From Mytilus trossulus (taxonomy: Eukaryota > Mollusca > Bivalvia > Mytilida > Mytilidae), in assembly GCF_036588685.1 (NCBI RefSeq), contig NC_086376.1, positions 11,175,911 through 11,239,910 on the forward strand: 64,000 nucleotides of DNA. Direction: 5' to 3'. The translations under genes and the position numbers were made by a program. Positions 23,351 through 31,619 of this stretch are shown here, in pieces. Positions within the stretch are counted from its first letter, which is position 1. The number at the start of each line of letters is the position of its first letter. Below the pieces are notes generated by a model. It saw only the letters and a list, made by a program, of their open reading frames with translations, was not told the DNA's origin and did no database searches.

Positions 23351-25117
23351 ATAATTTTCGTTACCCAATCTAATGGCAACATAATATCTGTTTTTCATGA
23401 TATTTTTTTCACGAATAGGTTTCGATTTGAAGCGCGAAATTTTATGAAATAGGCAATTTTGACGTGTAATGCGTAACATTGAACATTGAGATCTCCAAAC
23501 ATTTTTGAGAATGAAATATGGATTGAGTAGCCAAAGGTAGTTCTCATTTGGAAGGAATTTAGAACCATATGTAAAGTTTTGAATTACATAATTTTACTTA
23601 CATATATGACGTCATACATGTAGAAAAATGACGTCATAGCAACTTTTTGATCTTGTAATGGTGACAAATAATCTAGACTCCAACTGCAAACTTTGAAGAT
23701 CAAATTCATATACTGAAGGTAATTTTAAAAGGATATCATTTATATTTATAATTTATAAATTACAAACATTTCTGTTTAAATTGGTACCAAACTTTTTGAG
23801 TTTACTTGTTTTAAAAAAAAAAAACTATTGAAAAAATTTAAAATCAGAAAAAATGTCCCGTATCATCTGAAATCCAAACAAATATTCCATTTTGACGATT
23901 TCGGGATCTACGATGTATCGCGATTAAATCAGAAGAAAAATACTGATACAGATTTCAAAAATTACAACAAATACTGAACATGATAATATAAATACTGGCT
24001 GTTTTTATATTTTATCCTTTTCGCAAATAAAGTAAAGAAAAATCAGAAAAAATGTCCAATGAGACAAAAAACGTCGAAAAATAATGAAACGTCATATTTC
24101 ACACAGAGTCAATACGCAAAAGAAATTAAAAGAAGAACTTGTAAAGAATCGATCTTCAAACATGAAACGATATGGGCATGTTTTTGCCTTAGGGAGCTTC
24201 CATTTGATTTTTAATGGGGGGGGGGGGGGGGGGGGGGGGGGCTAGAATGAAATTTGAAAAAGAGGGAGGACAGGGGTTTTGAGTGTAAAAAAAAGGCAGA
24301 CAGGAGTTTCGAGTAAAAAAATAATGAATAAGAATGGAAACGGGGAATATGTCAAAGAGATAACAACCCGACCAAAACGTAGAAAACAGCTCAAGGCCAC
24401 CAATGGGTCTTCAACATGCGAGAAATCCCGCACCCAGAGGAGGTCTTGAGTAGGCCCCGAAATCCTAATGTATACTAGATCAAGAAAATGGACGCCACTC
24501 TTCACTTCGAAACACAGAGATGAACTAAAAGTAAAAAAATATAAAAGACTAACAAAAGCTATAGGTACCTGACTTAGGACAGGCGCGAACTGCGGTGGGG
24601 TTAAAAGGGCAGGATGAGCAATAATTATTGGCAAACAAACCCAGGATAAACTTGTAAAAAAAGGCAGGACCAAATATAGTGAAAATAAAAAGGCAGGACC
24701 GAGATAACAACTAAAAAAAATGCCGGACAAAATTTTTCATCCTAGCACCCCCCCCCCCCCCCCCCCCCCCCCCATTAAAATCAAATGGTTGCTCCCTTAA
24801 TGAAATAAAAATATTATTCTATAATTCGTAAAAGATGATTTGACTTTAGGAAGTTCTGAAACAATCTAAAAGAAGAGTTACCATATTAGATAATTTTCGT
24901 AGACAAAACAAGAGGCACCAATCCCTTCAAACAACCGAAATGATCTCTGGTGTTTCAGGAGAATGATTAGTTCCAAAAAAATAAAACACGAGACAAAAAA
25001 GACTCATATTTAATTATTGAATGTATTTATAAACCAACAATCAATTAAAATAATCGGACTTAAAAAAATCAGACCAAAATTTTGTGTACATTCAAATATA
25101 AATATGCTTTCAGAAAT
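23276..25117. other. Non-coding 5' part of the transposase-like element
   Basis: AT-rich sequence leading to the transposase-like ATG. It is interrupted by the 605-bp MITE at 24192-24796. No promoter or exon can be fixed beyond the candidate small gene just to its left. Confidence 0.45.
24192..24796. mobile_element. 605-bp MITE with TTA target duplication and poly-G/poly-C ends
   Basis: Inverted ends begin GGGAGCTTCCATTTGATTTT and end in the matching reverse complement (AAAATCAAATGGTTGCTCCC). Both borders carry TTA (24189-24191 and 24797-24799), a TWA-type duplication as made by PIF/Harbinger elements. Each arm contains a 26-nt run, G at 24216-24241 and C at 24748-24773. The core resembles the mussel repeat at 14128-14285. 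A 162-codon open frame on the minus strand (24242-24730) is a by-product of the repeat. Confidence 0.75.
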
Positions 25118-27409
25118 ATGAATAACAGAAAAAAAAGTAAACTTTCGGCTAAGGAAATACTTATTAGGAACAGAGAACGAAAAAGGCTTCAGAAAAATGA
25201 AACGAGTAGAAAATCTTATGGAAAGTTGTACAAGAATAAAGAGAGCGAGACAAAAACATATAGTCAAACGATTAATGCAAGAAAAAAGAGAGAACAAAGG
25301 GAGAAATCTAAGAAAATAAATGAAAGAAAACTGAAAAATAAAATGAATGTCCGTAAACACAGAGGTAAAAAAAATGTAGAACTTTCATCAATGTCACTTG
25401 TTGTACCAGAAGGTTCAAATGTTTTCAAAAACAGAATGGAAAAGGCCAGAGCCCTAAGAAAATTTAAAGAAGGTTTACCAAAATCTCCATCTAAACGATG
25501 CGCAGTTATATCGACTTATTTGGCCCGCAGATCCCCTCGATCGCCAACAATAGCTAATCTGAAACATTCAGTTTCGCCAGTTGAAATGGCCGTCGTTGCA
25601 GATATTCAAGAAATAATAAAATCTACAAAATTAAAGCGATCTAAGAATGCACGTTCGGTAATGAATTCTGTTACTGCATCAATCAGCGGGGAAAATTTAG
25701 CAAACTCGAGAGGTAAAATTAAACTGTGTAAAAATTTAGGTTTGCCAGCAAGAAGGGTTGCTGGAGGCCAGCGTATTAGGTCTAGAATTCTTAAAAGTGA
25801 ATCGTCTGCATGGGCTCTTACGCAACAGAAAACAAGAAAAGATTCCATTTCAGAAGAAACAAAGAAAACAGTTTATAACTTTTGGCTCTCTGATGGCATA
25901 TCACACCCGACCGGCAACAAATCCGATATCAAAAGAGAACGATTGGGACCAAACTTATATACTTCGCATATGACACACGTGCTGGAAAAAACACAAACTG
26001 ATGCGTATTTAGATTTTGTCGCCAAATATCCGGAAATTAAAATTGGACAAAGAGCATTTGAGAAACTTCGACCGTTTTTCGTAAGACCTGCATCTGAAAA
26101 AGATAGAAATACATGCTGTTGTAGATATCACGTGGAAGCAAACCTTGTTTTCAAAGCATGTATGAAGTTCAGAAAATCGTGTGACAGGGAAACCGATTCG
26201 CAAGAAAGTGACTATCCCGTATTTGAGAAAATGTCAGACCTTATACATATTACGCTATGTCCAAAAGTAAATGGATTTTATAGAAAAAATTGTCTTGACC
26301 GAAAATGTAGCCTTTGCGGAGTTGGTAATTTCAAACTTTCACCCAACGAATCACAGTCGTCTTCAACTGTTGAATGGCAAAAATATGAATATATAACTGA
26401 AAAATCGAAGGGTAAAAATGTAAGGCGCCGACTGACCCTGATAAAAAAGAAAACTAGCGTAAACGAAATGTTTCTCAATTTAAAAAAGCTTCTCGAAACT
26501 TTCCCCGCTCACCAGCACCGATCAAACTGGCAAAGCAATCAACTTAAAAGTCTTGTTCAGAACTTGCCAGTCAATCATTGCATATGCATCCACGATTATT
26601 CGGAAAATTATCGCTGTGTCGAGAAAGAAGAAATCCAATCCAATTACTTCCAAAGAACTGAATGCAGCATTCATGTAACCGTCATGCACCGACACGCCAT
26701 TTTAGAATACGATGGTGTAGACAGTACAGAAGAATTTCCGGAAATAATTACGGAACATTTTTTCGTAATTTCCCCGGACCTGCAACATGATAATGATTTT
26801 ACAAAATATGTCCAAAAGAAAGTTAAGGAATATTTAGATTCAATATCATACACAGTTGATCATATGCATGAATTCACAGACGGTTGTTCTAGCCAATATA
26901 AATCGCGGCACTGTTTAGGAAGTTTATCTACTGCCATCCCTGATTTCGGATATAAAACATTCCATAGAAATTTCTTTGAAACAAGCCATGCAAAAGGGCC
27001 TCAAGATGCCGCGGGGGGATTTATAAAAAGACAGGCGGACATATCTGTTCTACGTGGCAATACAGTGATTCAGAATGCGAAGGATTTATTTACGTTCTGC
27101 GAAAGTAGCCTTAAAAAGCCAAGAAGTGCATTATTTAAAAGAAGGGTATTTCGATATGTGGACTCAATTGATAGACACAATTCCAAAATATTTAAGCCGA
27201 TCCAGCAAAATAGACAAATACATCATGTTTTTACTAGTACATGTAATGAAATCATTGTTTCCAATCTCTCTTGTTACACGTGCGATCAATGCATTTTGGG
27301 GAATTATCTTAACTGTTTAAATGTAGAAAATACCGGGGTAAAGAAAACTACATCTTCGCTAGCCAATGGTTACGATCCACTCCCGCTCTCTTCACCCTTG
27401 GCGGATTGA
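25118..27409 (+). CDS. Transposase-like protein with candidate DDE residues, 3' end cut off by an insertion
   Basis: The first ATG of the frame is 25118, followed by a basic, coiled-coil-like N-terminus (MNNRKKSKLSAKE...). The cysteine-rich middle (CPKVNGFY, then C-x5-C-x2-C near residue 392) looks like a metal-binding site. Conserved-looking blocks follow: HDYSENYRC with D493, FTDGCSSQYKSRH with D588 and FFETSHAKGPQDAAGG with E621 and H624. D493, D588 and E621 (the last pair 33 apart) could form a DDE catalytic triad in an RNase H fold; that is inference. I know proteins with these blocks as multi-copy 'uncharacterized' genes in molluscs and cnidarians. After codon 756 the frame enters an inserted element at 27351 and stops at its inner TIR edge; the rest of the protein continues at 27902. 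Confidence 0.7.
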   Translation: MNNRKKSKLSAKEILIRNRERKRLQKNETSRKSYGKLYKNKESETKTYSQTINARKKREQREKSKKINERKLKNKMNVRKHRGKKNVELSSMSLVVPEGSNVFKNRMEKARALRKFKEGLPKSPSKRCAVISTYLARRSPRSPTIANLKHSVSPVEMAVVADIQEIIKSTKLKRSKNARSVMNSVTASISGENLANSRGKIKLCKNLGLPARRVAGGQRIRSRILKSESSAWALTQQKTRKDSISEETKKTVYNFWLSDGISHPTGNKSDIKRERLGPNLYTSHMTHVLEKTQTDAYLDFVAKYPEIKIGQRAFEKLRPFFVRPASEKDRNTCCCRYHVEANLVFKACMKFRKSCDRETDSQESDYPVFEKMSDLIHITLCPKVNGFYRKNCLDRKCSLCGVGNFKLSPNESQSSSTVEWQKYEYITEKSKGKNVRRRLTLIKKKTSVNEMFLNLKKLLETFPAHQHRSNWQSNQLKSLVQNLPVNHCICIHDYSENYRCVEKEEIQSNYFQRTECSIHVTVMHRHAILEYDGVDSTEEFPEIITEHFFVISPDLQHDNDFTKYVQKKVKEYLDSISYTVDHMHEFTDGCSSQYKSRHCLGSLSTAIPDFGYKTFHRNFFETSHAKGPQDAAGGFIKRQADISVLRGNTVIQNAKDLFTFCESSLKKPRSALFKRRVFRYVDSIDRHNSKIFKPIQQNRQIHHVFTSTCNEIIVSNLSCYTCDQCILGNYLNCLNVENTGVKKTTSSLANGYDPLPLSSPLAD
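27342..27350 (+). repeat. Left 9-bp target-site duplication
   Basis: AGAAAACTA, repeated exactly at 27893-27901 on the other side of the inserted element. Confidence 0.88.
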
Positions 27410-27892
27410 GATAAAATTTCGGAGACACAAGGTAAGGATTTTTATTGGTTGCAGTCAAAACTCACTGCATCCAATCAAAATGCGCCTGTAACATGATCAC
27501 GTGTAAATGTAGAAAGTGTTTGTAAACAATTGCCACGTGTTTTTTGTGCAACAAGCCTTTACATCCCTAAACATACGACTATATTTAGTGAAAACTTGAA
27601 TGTTTTAATCAACAAATGGAAGTTCCTGTGTATGTTTCATGCACAAATGCATGAATGTTGACGCATGCTTTCATTTCCGGCTTTACCAAGTGTGTAGCAT
27701 CTAGACGCTACCGTGTTTTTACCTCCAAGCTGAAGAGTTCAAGTGCTACCATTGGTCAAGACTAATGTATTCGGAATTGGCGTGGTTTTTATCTTCCGAT
27801 AGATGGCGCAACATTGTTATCACAAATGTTGGCTCAATCCGCCAAGGGTGAAGAGAGCGGGAGTGGATCGTAACCCTTGGCTAGCGAAGATG
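27351..27892. mobile_element. 542-bp MULE-like non-autonomous element in the transposase gene
   Basis: Flanked by perfect 9-bp direct repeats AGAAAACTA. Its ends are 60-bp inverted repeats (27351-27410 and 27833-27892), starting CATCTTCGCTAGCCAA and differing at one base (T/G). The 420-bp core has no long ORF. A 9-bp duplication with long inverted ends fits Mutator-like (MULE) elements; other 8-9-bp TSD superfamilies such as hAT have shorter ends as a rule. Taking out the element and one 9-bp copy leaves the host frame intact, so it is a single late insertion. Confidence 0.85.
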
Positions 27893-27901
27893 AGAAAACT
27901 A
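27893..27901 (+). repeat. Right 9-bp target-site duplication
   Basis: AGAAAACTA, exact partner of 27342-27350. Confidence 0.88.
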
Positions 27902-28332
27902 TTAAGCCACGCGAAATAACACAAACTTCTAACGAAGAAGAAGTAGCACAAGACACTGACATTCTTTCAGAAGACATATCAGATTTGGTATCCATAAACT
28001 CTGTTGTGGCTGTCAAAACCGACGATGATAACTTTGACTATTATTTAATGAAAATTTCCAAAGGTTCACACGTATTGAATTCAGCAGAGAGTGACAGCTG
28101 GGGTGCTACATATCCCCCTGGATTCGAGGTTTTCCGGGGTCATTATTATGACAAAATCAGTGACAATGATCCGTTAAAATATAAACTTTTAAAGACAAAG
28201 ACTGCTTTGGTACCGACGAAATCTCTGCTATACATACTTGCTGATGTAGATGCCTCTTATCGTATAACTATTTCAGAGGACATGCACCCATCTAGACATT
28301 CTTTCTGTATTGGACAATTTGGATTGAAATAA
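27902..28332 (+). pseudogene. C-terminal part of the split transposase-like gene
   Basis: Open frame in the same phase as the upstream gene once the inserted element and one 9-bp copy are discounted; 143 codons to TAA at 28330-28332. It is acidic at first, then has a compact domain (SINSVVAVKTDDDNFDYYLM, later GHYYDKI) as expected of the family's C-terminus. There is no ATG at its start, so it is probably not made on its own. The whole uninterrupted gene would have encoded about 899 residues. Confidence 0.7.
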
Positions 28333-28706
28333 GAATTAAATTATAAAACATCATGCACTGTTGTTTAGCCACTCATAAAATAGTTTAGTAGACCTTTCCG
28401 ATTCAAATGAAATGATTCAACGTGGCTCTGCTTATAATTAAAAAATATAAAATATATAAAAATTGCGGTTTTTATCCAACGCAGTCATAGGTTTGAACGT
28501 AGTTTTCAATTTAGACTCGTATATATATATATATATACATTTTTCGTTAAATAAAATATACATGAATATCTTTACTGAAAAAAAATATTCCCATGAAAAA
28601 AAACCTGAATGAATCAATGCTTACACATTAGAAATCACATTAGAAAAACGTTACGTAAAAAACAAGAAAATAAGACGGCTTTTTGCTATATTTCCGACGT
28701 TACGTT

Positions 28707-28733
28707 ATTATCACCAGTATTTTGCGCGACGTC
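28707..28733. repeat. Right inverted-repeat arm of the large DNA transposon
   Basis: The reverse complement reads GACGTCGCGCAAAATACTGG plus 7 bases, 25 of 27 matches to 23249-23275. Weaker inverted similarity continues inward (AT-rich TTTTTCATG...ATATTTTTTTCA blocks near 23395-23420 and 28565-28600). Confidence 0.6.
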
Positions 28734-28984
28734 AAAATCAAAGCGAAGGTGAAAAAAAAGTTTGTGAAGTTAGGAAATTCAGTGAAGGCTATAGTACTAG
28801 TAATTGTTTCACTATTGTTATATTGTTGTAATCATTTGACATAATGGGAAGGAATCTTTAAATCAGTCGAGTCGAATTTCAGATCGTGATATCTACATCA
28901 TTTACTACATGGCAGACATGCTTTAGTTCCATATTTCGGTCAGTCTTAATGTGAAGCATAGTTATTTTGGTCAACCATGAGGGT

Positions 28985-29006
28985 TTTATCTATTTTAATG
29001 CACGCA
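28985..29006 (+). promoter_or_regulatory. Conserved promoter block upstream of gene D
   Basis: Counterpart of the block at 15687-15708 (TTTATCTATTTT followed by AATGCACGCA), 40 bp 5' of the gene D TATA box. Confidence 0.45.
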
Positions 29007-29024
29007 TAGATAATTTCTTTTACG

Positions 29025-29032
29025 TATATAAA
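29025..29032 (+). promoter_or_regulatory. TATA box of inhibitor gene D
   Basis: TATATAAA lies 55 bp upstream of the gene D ATG at 29080. Confidence 0.6.
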
Positions 29033-29079
29033 GTTCTAACAGAGTTGTAGTTTATCATTCGATATACACAATTTAAACC

Positions 29080-31619
29080 ATGAAGATTGTAATTGCTTTT
29101 CTCGTTGTCTGTCTTTTGGGTAAGTAAACAAGTAATTTTTTTTATCAATGAACTTATTTAATGTGTATGTTGATTTATCATTGCAAGTATATTCACTACG
29201 AGTGGATAATTAATAATACTACAGACGAAATGGTTTGTTTTCAAAGAAAAATATTGCATCGCAGCAGGTTTTCAGAGATTGAGTCATTTTATTTACTGAA
29301 TGCTTCAAACCAATCCGACACCCAATAAACAAGCCTCTTACCACCGGAAGCGAGAAGTGACTATTGACTATTCACCTCAGTTCAAAATAAGTTTCAAGTG
29401 CTTTTTCGCTAAACCATTTGTAACGCATTTATAACATAATTGATGTTGAATTATGTGTTCGCCACTAGGTACTATGATTATCATTTTGATGATAGTATTT
29501 CACGTAGAAGGTTCATCAAAACGGTCATCAAAATGTAACGAGGACGGTAAAATTTTTATTTTTTTTAATACTGAGAGGACAAATTGCATCGTTTATTATT
29601 GGCCATTCTTAAGATCATTCTTCTCTAGCACAGACATTTAACATTCAATTCTCTATAAAACAGTCATACATGTCAAATGTCAGAATAACTAATGCCTATA
29701 TTTATGACTTTGTTCTCGCATGTACAGCATGTAAATATTCCAATAAGGAATTCTAACTCGACAAATTACATTAATACATGTTTGATTTCTTCCATGTTTA
29801 AAGTTGAAGTAATGATTTAGTTTTACTTTCTTTCAAGTCCATATGTGAAAAGTGTAAAGTAGAATGTACCACCATGGCATCAAAAGTGAATAATGTTTGT
29901 AAATGTATGTGTAGGTTTAATCAGTGCCGAGGATTGTCCTACTAATAATCCTGACCGGGAATGTGACCACATGAAATGTGAAGATCATTGGCATAAGGCT
30001 TGTGTGTCAAGCACCTGCACCTGTCTACACAGTACTGATGGAGGACAAGGTATGAAAGATTCTAAATACGATATGTTTCGGTGATACCCAGCACCTTGAC
30101 AAATATTAATTTGTCTAGTTTAATTTTCATAAAACTTTGACACAATGTATACTTTGACCCTTTGACAAAAATATAACAATTTCAAATAATTTGAACAAAC
30201 CACTATGTCAGAAAAAAAATGTTGGTTAAATAGCAATTTGACAAACACTAATTTTGATCTTTGAGAATCTTAATATTTCCTATAAAAAACAACATGATTA
30301 AACATTGAAGCATTTGAAACATTTTATTGAAACATTTATTTCACTGAAGACCTCACATTAGGCATGATAGTACAACACTATAACAAATAAGAAATAATAC
30401 ATGAACAAACATAGTAAAACGATTAGCTGATTTTTACAGAGTTATCTCCCTGTAGTGTTAGGTAGCACCATATCTACAGATTACATATACATCTTTTAAA
30501 AGTTTTCATAATTTTCTAGAGGTCGCTCACATGTATTTTTTTTATACTGAAAAACGAAATTAAGACATATTTTAGAAATACCTTAATTAGTGAAATGATT
30601 TGAACTACGCACTCGAATAGACCATTTGATCACATTTGGAACACTTTGGAAAAATATTGTATGTGTATGGCATTGTTTCAATTGTTTTGCACTATTTTCC
30701 CTGAATCTTTCCGTATGTTGTATCTTTCATAACGAGCAATGCTTCCCCTGTCTTGCTCCTTTTAAATTTCCTGTGATTAACTTCGTTTTTTCACGAGAAA
30801 TGGATATTAATAAGCTCGGTTTTTTTCTCCGAGTAGTTTTAAAAGAAATAATTGCACTCTGGCATTAAAAGAAGTATGTGTCTGGTCAAAGACATCCATA
30901 AGCTATTTTTCTGTTTGGTAGTACTTTAAGTTTAAGATGTATTTGTTTGAAATAACGTGTGCTTGAAAATAAGAGGTGGATTTACTGAGGTATTAACATA
31001 TGGTCATCACTTGGACATTTTCCTTTCCAAAAGTAAAACCTTTACTATAATAGGAAATTTTCTTGACAGTGTTGGATGTGTACATTCGGAATGGATGTTT
31101 AATCAGATGCAAATCAGGAGAAGTGTCATGCTCTTTAACAGGTTCATAGTTGGTCTATCCAACATACCCTCATTCCCAATGGCAGTCCAAATCCCACTTC
31201 ATTATGTGCTCTCTCTACCTTGCAGAACCTAGTACCTTTTGTAAAATATATTAAGGTGGTCTCCTCCTGAATGTATAGTGTCAAGCATGCAATGATTAAT
31301 CAATCAATCTTTTACATTTGATTTTGAAAAATATTTGTTTAAATCACCGCCATCTAAACTTTAGTGAATAATTGGTTCGTCAACTATATCTTCAAATGCA
31401 AATGATGACAGGTTAACTGGAACTATTGTTTGAAATCCGAACATGGTAGTATTTTTCACCATATACACATTTTTAAAGAAACAATATTAAATAGAATCTG
31501 TTTCATGATTTATTTCAGCCTGCACAAGCAAAGCCGAGTGCGACGCCATAAATGGTTGGTCCTGTTCAAACTCACGCAGACATTGTGTTGATGGTAGATG
31601 TAGATGTTCCAGATTTTAG
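29080..31619 (+). CDS. Cvsi-like 12-Cys secreted serine protease inhibitor, gene D (3 exons)
   Basis: Exons 29080-29119, 29915-30049 and 31519-31619, phase-1 introns with GT-AG ends, encode 91 residues. The signal peptide starts MKIVIAFLVVC and should be cut after ISA (residue 18), giving a mature peptide with exactly 12 cysteines, six from exon 2 and six from exon 3, each half ending in C-x4-C-x-C. Sister of gene C: same exon lengths, nearly the same exon 2, related promoter. Function is by family analogy with oyster cvSI inhibitors: secreted, disulfide-rich, binding extracellular serine proteases. ATTAAA at 31680-31685 is a possible poly(A) signal. A cysteine-rich stretch inside intron 1 (29453-29914) is described separately. 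Confidence 0.8.
29453..29914 (+). other. Cysteine-rich open segments within intron 1 of gene D
   Basis: 29453-29547 starts ATGTGTTCG and reads a hydrophobic stretch (MIIILMIVFHVEG) then SSKRSSKCNED, followed by GTAAAA. Near 29840, after a polypyrimidine-AG, a frame reads C-x2-C-x3-C-x10-C-x-C-x-C. This looks like a secreted peptide, but the two parts do not join in phase with the evident splice sites (phase 1 against phase 0). Either a decayed small gene or chance. Confidence 0.2.
30085..30475 (+). repeat. Dispersed repeat with GGTRCC-type ends
   Basis: Begins GATACCCAGCACCTTGACAA and ends CCCTGTAGTGTTAGGTAGCA; interior matches 9290-9500. Larger than that copy, with about 150 extra bases. 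Intron 2 of gene D. Confidence 0.55.

Larger units (their letters stand above)
28333..29079. other. 3' part of the transposon and gene D promoter
   Basis: Has a TA microsatellite near 28520-28537, the right inverted-repeat arm at 28707-28733 and, beyond it, the promoter of gene D. Confidence 0.5.

Noticed and set aside
24242-24730. 162-codon open frame on the minus strand with hydrophobic runs
   Set aside because: It lies wholly inside the MITE at 24192-24796 and over a known repeat core; composition follows the purine-rich strand, not a protein family.
25082-25117. Earlier start of the transposase-like frame at 25082
   Set aside because: That codon is TTG; the first ATG in frame is 25118 and leads directly into the basic N-terminus.
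25010-26853. Minus-strand and frame-shifted ORFs across 25.0-26.9 kb
   Set aside because: They are shadows of the long plus-strand transposase-like gene, which explains the coding signal.
47-31619. Myticin, mytilin or defensin identity for the four small cysteine-rich genes
   Set aside because: Those mussel peptides have six to eight cysteines in shorter mature chains with other spacing; twelve cysteines split evenly over two exons fits the Cvsi type better.
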